This document shows positions 46,728 through 56,609 of a stretch of 64,000 nucleotides of DNA, one piece after another; position 1 is the stretch's first letter; each line of letters opens with the position of its first letter. The notes beneath the pieces were generated by a model, which was not told the DNA's origin, ran no database searches, and was given only the letters and a program-made list of their open reading frames with translations. Location of the stretch: contig OX467084.1 in the NCBI GenBank assembly GCA_950106755.1, positions 30,445,213 through 30,509,212 on the forward strand. The letters run 5' to 3'. Made by a program: the position numbers and the translations under genes. Source of the stretch: Climacium dendroides. Lineage: Eukaryota; Streptophyta; Bryopsida; Hypnales; Climaciaceae.

Positions 46728-47690
46728 ATAGCAACACAATTAGTTCTATAGACTGATGCCTATACCTTCCCTAATGGCAGTTCCCAATTACATTCTGAAT
46801 GATACAGATAACCGATATTTCGTTAAAATGGCGGCATTCGATTAACTAGGCAGTTGGCACTTTCACGTTTAGATCGTGCAGCCTAGATCAGTCGTAGAAA
46901 TGAATGAAAAAATCGCGTATGGAATACTGCCATTTTAACTAAATTTCGCATAGATTCTTTAATCTATTTATGATTACCAACTTAAACTTAATTTAATAGT
47001 GTCTGCAAGACTAGAATTCACAAATTGTGCTATAGACATTTCGGAACTAAAAGCACAAAAAACCTCATTAAACAAGAGAAACTTCCAGGTACAGAATCGT
47101 ATTGCAGAATTATATCACAGTAACAGCAGGTCCGTTTTTCAATATATGTCAAAGTACTATGCACAGGTTAATTAACTTCGATCTTAAACTACAGTGAGCC
47201 CACGGCATACAGTCGAATTACAGTATAAGACATTAATTACTCGGACTGTAGTACTTACAAGTTCCGAACTTGGGCTTTGACTGCTAGTACCTATTCACGA
47301 CAGTCTCAGACGAAGTTCTTCTTGATCCATTTGTTTCCTCATTTACTCCGTTCCATTCGACATTCAGAGGATACATTCACAAATCACAAACTCTACAAAG
47401 CAAGTAGCTACCGGCTTGGTCATGCATGTTATCCCACTTACTAGATTCTAATTCAAAACATAAATTAACAGAAAGAGCTCCCTAAAGTTTCTTTAATAGT
47501 CCATTGGTTTTAATAACTATACTAGGTCCTCCATATTCCCAAATTCGTTACGTTGTGGTATTCCAGCCAGTACGTTACGTACGTACACCGATATGCATGA
47601 TCCCGACTAGCCTACAGTTTCCATGCCCAGCATCGCCCGCACCCCATCGACACACGGCAACATGCTCCACCCTTCCTCCACCAGCCCGGC
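46728..47690. repeat. Segmental duplication block B, right copy
   Basis: Matches 21404-22342 and holds the intergenic region between the EG45-like gene 2 and the 709-aa gene plus the gene's last codons. It has a single TTAA at 47184-47187, where the left copy carries the 144-bp element. Confidence 0.9.
46810..46951. mobile_element. 142-bp inverted-repeat element, AGAT duplication
   Basis: Left end AACCGATATTTCGTTAAAAT, right end ATTTTAACTAAATTTCGCAT, flanked by AGAT on both sides. The left duplicate has no element here (GATACAAATTCTTTG near 21480). The GTTAAAATGGC inner block is close to ATTAAAATGGC of the 320-bp family, which also makes 4-bp duplications, so it is probably a short relative. 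Confidence 0.8.
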
Positions 47691-50388
47691 ATCCATCTGG
47701 CCTTTAATCCAGTCCATGGCCTCAAACTGCACCTTGCACGCTTCCATCAAACACTGCAAATTCGCCCTCACCCGGCCATTCTTCAACCAGGCTTCGCCGG
47801 ACTCCTCGATGGGTCTGGGCAGGGGTGGCGCCTTTGGAACGTCAATCCCGTCGTAGCAACTGTCGCACGCGCAGTCACTGACGCTCCATTCATTCCCGAG
47901 CTGCGTAGTCTCCTCGATCCAGTACGGGGCACAGGCGCACCCGGTCAACATGCGACTATACAGTGTCGGGAAAGCGCGCCCGCCATACGCATCCATCTCC
48001 CAGCAGAACCTCCGCCGGGCGGGCTCGACCAAGAGCGCGGCGATCACCATCATGCCGTGCCCGTACAGCATCATCTCCAGACCCATCCCGTCGAATTCAC
48101 ACGTCTCACAGACACCTAGCAAGGCCGGGTTGACGATCGCCGGCATCTCAGCCGCTATACGCTTCACGCCGATATCATCCACTGTGAAGCCTGCCAGGTT
48201 CAGTAAGTAGACGATCATGGTTTCGATGGAGCGGTTGGTGGGGGCAGTGACTGGGGTGTCGAAACCAGTGCTTGGGACTACCCCCCACGGTATCCCTGGC
48301 CGGGAGAAGAATTTGGCGCTGTAGACTCGGCGGGCGAGGCCGGAATGGCGTCGACTGTAGAAAAAATACGGCTGCGGTGCCCACGCCAGGCGCTGCGCTC
48401 GAACAGTTCTGAGCGGCAAGTCCTTGTCACGCGAGTACGCTCTTGCTACAACTTCGTTTGCACAGAGCTTGCACACCCAGTTCATGCCATTGTGTTCTCC
48501 GATGTCGGCCTCGGTGTCGTGGTCCATAGTCCAGCCTCGCGTCATGGAGCCGATGGACGCCACTAAGTCCCACCAAAGCTCCTGGACATTCTTCCAGTCC
48601 CCCGCCGCCCACATGCCGTACTGGAAGTATGACGCCGTCACCACGAGTATTTCCCTGACGATGTCGGGTTGTTGGCACAGCCAGCCGCTGTGACGCGCAA
48701 GCTTCCTCTCCTTTCCCATGATGAGCACGTTTTCGGTTGCGGTGTCCCAGCGTGCTATTAGGCAGCCTATTCTGTTCTTCTCGCGGTCTATGATTGCTTC
48801 CACTGCTGGCTCTACAGCGGAAATGTTGTCCGTGGCTATCATTTCAGCAAAGTGGGCTGGCAGCTTGTCGTCACGTCCAGCAACGTCCCAGTCAAACAAC
48901 CTGCAACACACATTAAAATGAAGGGGTTTAATGAAATGATCGCCGATTCGCCTTTCCGTTATTCACTCACTGAATCCTCACATTTATTCCGTTCCTAGTT
49001 TATATAGCTCTGGGTTCTGGGCACTTGAAAGCCACAGTTTTCGGACCTCTGGCACGTAATATTACAATTCTGGCGCTCCGGAACACGCAATAACCATAAT
49101 ATTACTGATTCCATCAATTGGACGACTTTCAATGTACAAGTCCAGCCTTCGCAAGTCTCAGTGGCTTTTTTATCATTTTGGAGAAGTAGACAGTTATTTC
49201 TTCAATACTCATGTGATACTTGGTGATATCTATATATCAAAAATAGGTAATACCTAGATAAATTTGTCCATTGGTCTTAAGAAACAGCAGTTATCAGTCT
49301 ATTTTGACTGAAAAAAATGAAAATTTTCTTCATAAAAAATAGCCTAAACATCTTTTGGTTGAGTCTATTGGCAAAAAATCGTGCCTTAAAAAAACAACCG
49401 GCAAGTCTTGACTTACAACCATAGTACATGTAAACATCCTGAGATATAAACCAGCATACTAGCATTTTGAAACTGTATGTCAAATTTCTGTACAATGTTC
49501 AGATTTGCTCATTCCAAGTCGTTCAGTGCAGGTGAGACGGTTTCGGCCTTACCAGATGAGATTGTCTTCGTATTTCTTCATGGTTCCACGCCAGTCAATA
49601 TCGCCAGTTTCGGGATTCGACAAGTTCCCGCATATTGCAACGGTGACAATTAACAACGGATGGTGGCCATACAACGGTTTTGTCAAAGAATGCATCAAAT
49701 CGTGAGACACGTCCTCTTTAGGGAACAGGGGGCCATCAGAGGGGATCTTCAAATTCACTTCATTCAAAGAGGCCTGGACCTTGATAAAGGTGGTGGTGGC
49801 TACGTTGGCGATTCCCAGCATGGCCTGCACAGCAACAGCGGTGAGAGAGGTCGTGAGAATCTCCTTCGCCAGCGAGCAAATGACGCCAGTGTAGGCCGTG
49901 TAAAGCTGGGCGGGAATCAGCAGCTTCATGTTGGCTTCGCAGACAAGCTGAACGTCGGCAACACACAACGAATGGGTACAAGCTCGGACGGGCAGCTGGT
50001 CTTTGCTGCTGCAATACTTGGAGAGCAGTGCAGCATCGAGCATAATGGGGCATGAGGTGGCCAAACCCGCATCCACAGAAGCGCCCACTCGAACCAGCTT
50101 TTGGCAGAAAAGAAATGAAGCAGCTATCCACACCACTGATACACTGTGCGCACCAGCTGCTCCTCCGACGTGAGCTGCTGCCTGGCATGCTGTGTTGACT
50201 ACAGTGGCGTACTGGAATACCCCAAAAATGTCCTTCTTTTCAGTATCTGGTTTGAAGAGGAGCTGGTCCGCTGCTGAGGCCAAATGCGGGAAGTGCTGCT
50301 GAAGCGAATCCAGCACACTCGCGGCACTGACATTTGCAAGTACTTCAGATCCTACAATACCGTCTGTTGTCCCTTCTGCAGGTGCCAT
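47607..50388 (-). CDS. Conserved-looking two-exon gene of unknown function, 709 aa
   Basis: Minus strand. Exon 1 is 50388-49553 (ATG to CTG|GTAAGG) and exon 2 is 48900-47607 (TTGCAG|GTTG to TAG). The 652-base intron splits a Trp codon and the joined frame is open throughout. The two exons are clearly GC-richer than their surroundings. Residues 75-98, 158-172, 180-200 and 244-254 are hydrophobic or small-residue-rich (AHSVSVVWIAASFLFC), perhaps helices of a bundle rather than clear membrane spans; no signal peptide. The second half is Trp- and Cys-rich: CKLC at 422-425, CETC at 543-546, CAC at 600-602 and CACDSC at 622-627, which may bind metal. I recognise no family. A TATA-like ATATGAA lies about 100 bases upstream of the ATG. 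A 25-codon fragment of a paralogue is at 22269-22343. Confidence 0.8.
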
Positions 50389-51620
50389 TATGACGATCGA
50401 ATTGGAACTGGTTGCTAGGGGAAGGTAGCTTAAATCCTAAGACAGAAACATACTCCGGACATTGGATTGAATGAGTGCGTTTGGGTTCATATAGCAGTGG
50501 CACTTACGCAAGATACGTTTAGTCAGTTTTTGTTTTTATTTTTTTACGCACTTTTATGCCCAATTGCTCCCCCACCCCCCAAAAAGGGGCAGCTTCAAGC
50601 GTATGGGAAAAAAACGGTGTAAATGACCCCAAAAATGTCAGAGTGCAAATTACCTTGCCATGTGCGCAGCCACAAGGTTTCTCGAACCTGACTTCAATGA
50701 AAAGAGCAGTGCCAGCGTAACACCTGCCATATAGTGAAAACACAACCCAAAATGGAGATTATGCCTGATGGTGAAGATTTTAGGATTTCGTTGCTGTTGG
50801 TTTCCACCACTATAATAGAAGTTGGGTAAAAAAACCACACTTAAAATTGAGTGCGGATTTTTTAAACACCATTTTGCGCAATTCCGGAACACCTAGAAAA
50901 ATTTCTTTTTTGGATTTCCAACTGCAGTTTTTTGAATTTTGGGGTGGGGTATATACCATTGGATAAGGTCTTGAACTCACTGTTGTGGGCATGTCTTTGT
51001 GAAGCCTCATTCTTGGCTGCTAATCTTTAGAGGATACCACAATTTCTTCAGTTGGGGTTGGTGAGTGGCCTAGTTGCCAACATTGGTGTTGGTGGCAGTA
51101 CCGCCCGGGGTTGGGCGTTACAGGGTTGAGCTGTTGGACATTGAGATTAGATCCCAAATTCGCAACTCTTGCGTTATATGCATGGGTCATCGGGATTAAA
51201 ATTGCTTGGAGGATGGCTTTTGTAAAAATTATATCAAATTAATAGGAAGACCAAAAATTTAGGTGAAGACCAAATTAAATAAAATGAGATGTTAGAAAAT
51301 GTTGGATTTCATATTTATTTTTAAAAATTCACAATAAATATGAAGAATTGAAATACTTATGCTTAATTTTCAAAAATCCATACAAGAAGTTCCCTCCGAT
51401 TAAAATTAAAATTCATTCATTATAATGTTTTATTTAAAATTTAAAAAATCTTAAATTTTTATTAGAAAGCTCCCAAATTGAGGTAACTTGTCCCATGATA
51501 CATATATTAAAAATACTCGTATAATTTGGTTTTTAATGCTATTATTGTCCTCAAAGAATATTCATTTTATGTATATTGTATTATCGTTACATTTTTGAAT
51601 TCCTTATCAACCCCGTAAAG
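50389..51620. other. Upstream region of the 709-aa gene and gene-less flank
   Basis: A TATA-like motif on the minus strand lies at about 50487-50495. Beyond that I see no gene. Around 51055-51180 is a GC-richer segment, GTGAGTGGCCTAGTTGCC ... GGGTTGAGCTG, that loosely resembles a tRNA-derived SINE head (A-box-like TGGCCTAGTTG) but lacks a proper B box. Confidence 0.4.
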
Positions 51621-51773
51621 CATGGTTGTCATATTGAACAAGTTACTATTCATTTTTTGTCCTGTAGGATGAGTTATTATTCATCAAATGTACTTGAGAG
51701 GTACATTTGATGAATAGTAACTTGTCCTATAGGACAAGAAATGAATAGTAACTTGTCCAGTATGACAACCATG
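51621..51773. mobile_element. 153-bp near-perfect palindrome, copy 2
   Basis: Starts CATGGTTGTCATATTGAAC and ends GTATGACAACCATG, exactly 153 bp like the other copies, with the same GTACTTGAGAGGTAC centre. The flanks show no obvious duplication (CCGTAAAG/AGTGCATG), so the site may be rearranged. The right flank (51774-51960) recurs inverted at about 57430-57605. Confidence 0.85.
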
Positions 51774-52014
51774 AGTGCATGTATTTGAATAGGGATGCAT
51801 AAAACTCAAAATTACTTTAAACTCAAGTATTCACATTGTACTTGTTGTGCATGAAGGGCACTTTGTGACCCTAAAATCTTTTGCACTCATTGTGAGTACA
51901 ATGACAATGAAAGAAGGATAAGTATTCTATGTGTTTGACCAAGTACTTACCCTATAAATTTGAACAAGTTTTAATTGCTTTAGTTGAACCTCTTTGCCAT
52001 TCTTCATTTTTTAA

Positions 52015-52988
52015 CCCCTAAATGTCCGAGGCACCAAATTTTGGTGTCAACAACACTTTGAAGTTAAATAATATCCAACTAAGTTTTTATTTTTAGTAGT
52101 TTATATTTTTGACAAATTCTTTTTGGAATCTAGTTTTAGCATCAAAAATTCAATTTTGAAAATGAATGATTATGAATTTTTCTATTCAAGATTTTGTACA
52201 AGGGTGTCCATTGCAATCTTGACTTTTTGTAGCGTTGAAGGCTCACTACTATAGAATGTAGTTTGCAACAATTTCTGCAATGGTTTTGCAATGCCCACAA
52301 TTTTGATTTGAATAAGTTTGCAATGTTTTTATTAGAGTATTTTAGAATATTTGCAATGCTTTTGCAAATTCCATGCACTTGCAAAAGTTTATGAATACAA
52401 TAGCATGGTTTCTTTGTCCAAGATTTTTATAGTTCATTAATTACAAATTTGCAATACCTTTGCAATGCATTATTTCTAAATGCATTGCAAACTAAATTCC
52501 GTTACACATCAATTCATTGCAGAACCATTGCTAATGTGTTGCAATGGTGCTATAATCACTTCTGTAGTAGTGGCTCTTGCCTCTTGAAAATGAGCTTCAA
52601 ATACACTACATCTTGGAGGGAAAATCACATTAAAAATTCATTAAAAAATTTGTAGAGTAGATTTTGAGAAGCCATCAATTGATTGAGGTTATGCATATTA
52701 GGCCCTTCAACTTTATATTTTTTTGTGACCAAATTTTTAGATTTGACATGCAAAAAGAGAGCTAAAATTTTTTCATAGTTTTAACACTCTCATGATCAAA
52801 CATTATAATCTTTCAATCCATAAGTGATATTGTTGTGTTTTCTTTTCCTAAGTCATCACTAACATGTCTAGTTTGAATTTATATGGTTACAATCCAAAAT
52901 ATTTGATACAACTTATCAAAATGTTGGCTTATTATTCAATTAAGAGTAAATTCCAAGAAGCTCAAAACAGGCCTTGGGCATTTAGGGG
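52015..52988. mobile_element. TTAA-flanked element, 974 bp including a nested insertion
   Basis: TTAA|CCCCTAAATGTCCGAGGC at the left, GCCTTGGGCATTTAGGGG|TTAA at the right. These are 18-bp terminal inverted repeats with two mismatches and a perfect TTAA duplication, as in piggyBac-type elements. It is interrupted by a 329-bp CACTA-like element. Without that, it matches 13330-13860 and, inverted, parts of 39633-41234. No coding capacity. Confidence 0.85.
52244..52572. mobile_element. 329-bp CACTA-like element nested in the TTAA element, GCT duplication
   Basis: Starts CACTACTATAGAATG and ends ACTTCTGTAGTAGTG, flanked by GCT on both sides. The related copy near 13535 has the empty site GGGCTCTTGG. 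The interior is rich in TTTGCAATG repeats (and inverted CATTGCAAA), probably subterminal motifs. Confidence 0.9.
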
Positions 52989-52992
52989 TTAA

Positions 52993-55675
52993 ATTTCGAT
53001 CGTGCTCCTTGCTCTTTCCCTACCTGTTCTCGGTCGCTGCAAAGCTTGTTTTAGAATCCGTTGCTCCTGTTCAAGCTCCAGTTCATTTTTACGTGCTGGC
53101 CGGCCTGGCCGGTGTCGTCCTCATGTGGTATTGTGGTCCATAGGCGGCAAAGCTAACTGCCATCTGTGATACTTGGCTGATCGAGTCGGCTTCATCATGC
53201 TCGGTCGTTAATATCCAAAAATAATTATTCAAATGCTATTATATAATCGTGGCAACTGTGACTGCCTTTTGCGCATCGGTTCTTGCAAACGTTTGCAATC
53301 ATTCCTTCAGACTTTACAGATTTGCTCTATATTTATTTCTCTGATACACGTAACTACTGGTATTCTTTGATTACCATTTTATCAGTCTTGGAAGGATTGT
53401 CTGTGTTATGTCTATCGATCCACCTGTTCGTGACTCAGTTGTTGACCCAGCATTTGCGGGAACATTTGAATGCTAAATCGACCCCCTCGCTCGTCCCCCC
53501 GAAGTCATTCCAGGGGTTCATGTAAAAGAAAAGACCCCCGATTCTGGCCTCTGATTGTAAAATATGAATTCAAAATTTGCAAATTTTATCATGCTTGGCA
53601 AATGAAAAAACAATTCAGCGTTCTCCCTCGGGGACGAGCGAGGAAGTCGAATCGAAAGTAGAGGCGGGGAAGTCGAAACTTGCGGATTCCTGGACCAGGT
53701 GCATTCGTTCCAGTTCATTTCACTTCAGTGGCATACACAAAGCTTATTTTGCTGGCAAAATTGTAAACGCTAACAGGGAATGGTAATGCGGGAACCCGAG
53801 ATCATCTCCCCGGGCTGAACTGGTTCTCTATCCAAAATCTTTGACCTGGTTTTCATTCCAAGATGTTCGTGCAGAGGTTCTTCCATAGATCGTTAAATCG
53901 TTAAAAGTAACACTTATTATTATCATTTCTGGTTCACCGTAACCCAGCCGGGCGTTGCTGAGTGAGAGGATCCCGGCATTGAAGTGCTCGCATTCGCTGA
54001 ATAGGATGATTCCCTTGGCCCATGATGGAAGCGCATTTTGATTTCTAGCTACTGTGAGAGATTCTTTCGCAGACAAATTCAGCGCATGTGAGGATATCGA
54101 GATGAAAAAGCATTTGCGGGTTCACTTGATGACAAAATATAACGAGACAAAGACATGAGGCTTGAATCCAGACACTTAACGTTACGTTATCGTCAACTAG
54201 AAACAGGTACCCTTTGCGGGGACCTTCAAACATTGTTCTGAGCCTGGTAATACACCAGAGAAGTAAACGTCAAACATTGTTCTAAGGTGGAGCAACGTCT
54301 TGGTACCTACATTTTAGCAACGTTTGCTGCGTGAGTGGAAACGGCTGAACTTGAGTTCCCACGCTGCTTTACTTGTTCTCTTCTTTGGGAACATTTGTTC
54401 CCAATGACTTAATTATTTTGGGGAGGGTAGATACTTCATATTTTAACAATAACAATTAGATCGATCAATTAAATATATGAGTACAATATTTATACAATAC
54501 AATGCAAGTGAAAGAACGTGGGAATGTGATATTTTCTATCCAATATGTGGATGAACGTTGAAATTTGGAGCACCACTATAACATTTTACATAGCCGCTCA
54601 CTTTTGGCACTTTATGAAAAATGAAAACAAAGCCATGCTCTACAGCACTCAGAATCAGAATCTACAAGTGGCAAATTATCTAACGACATACATGGCACGT
54701 GGTCCAAACTCTACTGACCAAGAGCATCAATTAATTCGTGGAACGGACAGAGAATAAACTTACAGCGTCATGCACTCATGCACGAATATAGTGAAAGAAA
54801 TGTCAATTAAATTGGCAATTTTTTTAATTGCCAAAAGTGTGATGCAGTTATTCCCCTTATAACCAGAACCGGAAGTGTTGCCACAGTAAATAAATAAATA
54901 AAAAGTAAAAATATTTTTTAATTTTTTAATTCCTAAAAAAATTCAGAAATCAATAACTTTCACACCAAGAGTCAATACACCACAAAACAAAGCCTGTGCA
55001 CTCCTCCTCACCAAGAGCTTTCTCATAGTACCAAGAATGTGATCGAGGGACACAAGGTCTAGGAGACCTCAACGTAACAAACAAACAAACAAAACAACAA
55101 AATAAAACAAATAACCTATCGTACCAAACTTGTCATTTTTACTAAAAGTTGACCAATTAAATGGAAATTCCCTTAAGTTTATACTAAGTCCAAGCAGAGA
55201 GAATTTATTTGTTGCTAGAGCATCTCAAATGATCCCTGAACCTATAAACTAGTTGTTTTTTCATTTATTAGAGGTAGTGCAAAAAAACATTCTTCACCTT
55301 AGTGAAGAAGCTATTTACATTTAAGAAAATGGAAAAAACATACAATATATAGAAGAAATTTTATTTATTCATCCCAAAGAGTGTACATTCTGCAATTCTT
55401 GGTAGTCCAACTTATAGTAGTGCATCAACATTGCACACAATGTTATTTTATTGGATTAGTTTATGACCAATGGCTTTCTTTGAAGAAGGTTTTGAGTTCT
55501 CTAGCTCATTTATTATTTTGGGTTGGAATTGAAGGTGGTTGCTATGTATGCAATTTTGAAGCCTAGTGGCTATATTTTTCTAATTATGAAGAAACAATTG
55601 GTATTAATAGGCTATTGTAGGGAGTTAGAATAGACAACAACTTCGACAATTTTACTATAACATTGGCAATGGTAA
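52993..55675. other. GC-richer island (53.0-54.4 kb), then AT-rich repeat debris
   Basis: 52993-54400 is less AT-rich and shows few repeats, but no exon chain is recognised. One short hydrophobic stretch on the plus strand (about 53000-53142, HFYVLAGLAGVVLMWYC then stop) has no Met. CTCGCTCGTCCCC at 53488 and GGGGACGAGCGAG at 53631 are an inverted repeat. 54890-55150 resembles 3190-3540, an old dispersed repeat. Confidence 0.4.
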
Positions 55676-55828
55676 CATGGTTGTCATACTGGACAAGTTA
55701 CTATTCATTTTTCGTCCTGTAGGACGAATTACTATTCATCAAATGTACTTGAGAGGTACATTTGATGAATAGTAACTTGTCCTACAGGATAAGAAATGAA
55801 TAGCAACTTGTCCAGTATGACAACCATG
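55676..55828. mobile_element. 153-bp near-perfect palindrome, copy 3
   Basis: The ends are CATGGTTGTCATACTGGAC and its complement, again exactly 153 bp. Flanked by AATGGTAA and AATAGTAA, seven of eight bases matching, consistent with an 8-bp target duplication. Lies 200 bp from the hAT transposase relic. Confidence 0.9.
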
Positions 55829-56027
55829 AATAGTAATATTTTTCAAAGTAGTTAGAAGGTTATGACAATAGGAAAAGAAAATGCAATTGGGTTTCATTAA
55901 CACCCTTCAATGAACAAAGATGTTGTTTGGGGAAATTTCAAAACCATATATGGATAATAGACAATGTTAGCTAGGGAATTTACTACCCCATGATACCATA
56001 GCAATTTTGCTTAGGTGAGTGAATCCA

Positions 56028-56609
56028 TTATTGGAAACATTTTTTATATGAAAAGTTCTTGATATTGTATACATGTTGCGCCTTCATGCCAACCACCACT
56101 TTCAAATTGGCATCCAACCTATTTCAAACTTAGTCCTTCAAGAATGACAAAGATGAAAAGCAACATTCATCCTCAACAGAACCAATCACATGGATCATAG
56201 TGATCTCTAGAAGTTTCACATATTCATTGAAGCTTTTGGCAAGGGTTGAGTTTGCAACCAAACAACTCCAAAGCTTTGTAAGTGGATTTTCTAAAAATGG
56301 TGGTTCTATAGCTACCATGAAATTTGAGAGCATAGCCAACTTAAACAACGGTTGGTATAATTTTAGCTAAGTGCAGTCTAAGATAGGTGACAAAATTTTG
56401 TTGCTCCCCTTTTCAAAAATTTATTCAAACTCATCAAAAAAAAGTTTAATCACCTCACCATGTTTGCAGAAGTTTGCTTTGTAGTCACCTTGTAACTAAT
56501 ATCGTGGATAGACCAAGTTGACTACATCCATGAGACCTTGGGCCCAAAATCTAGATTTCAATTCATCAATGAATTGTTGTACTACATCTACAAGTTTCAT
56601 GGTTAGTGA
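56028..56609 (-). pseudogene. hAT transposase C-terminal relic
   Basis: The minus strand reads, in one frame, VVQQFIDELKSRFWAQGLMD then VYPRY, later NEYVKLLEITMIHVIGSVED followed by ECCFSSLSFLKD, then NRLDANLKVVVGMKAQ. The S-V-E-D-E-x-x-F-S-x-L-x-F-L-K block and the N-R-L tail are the signature of the C-terminal dimerisation region of hAT-family transposases. About five in-frame stops break it, and the N-terminal BED finger and catalytic parts are absent. Such proteins mobilise elements making 8-bp duplications. It is a candidate relative of the source for the 153-bp palindromes, but only by that shared number. Confidence 0.75.

Noticed and set aside
48345..48921. Open frames antisense to the 709-aa gene
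   Set aside because: They are GC-rich shadow frames of the real exon on the minus strand.
49760..50188. 142-codon frame overlapping exon 1 of the 709-aa gene in another frame
   Set aside because: Same-strand shadow. The 279-codon frame splices precisely to exon 2, while this one does not.
51055..51180. SINE
   Set aside because: An A-box-like TGGCCTAGTTG is present, but there is no good B box, no poly(A) or simple tail and no target duplication.
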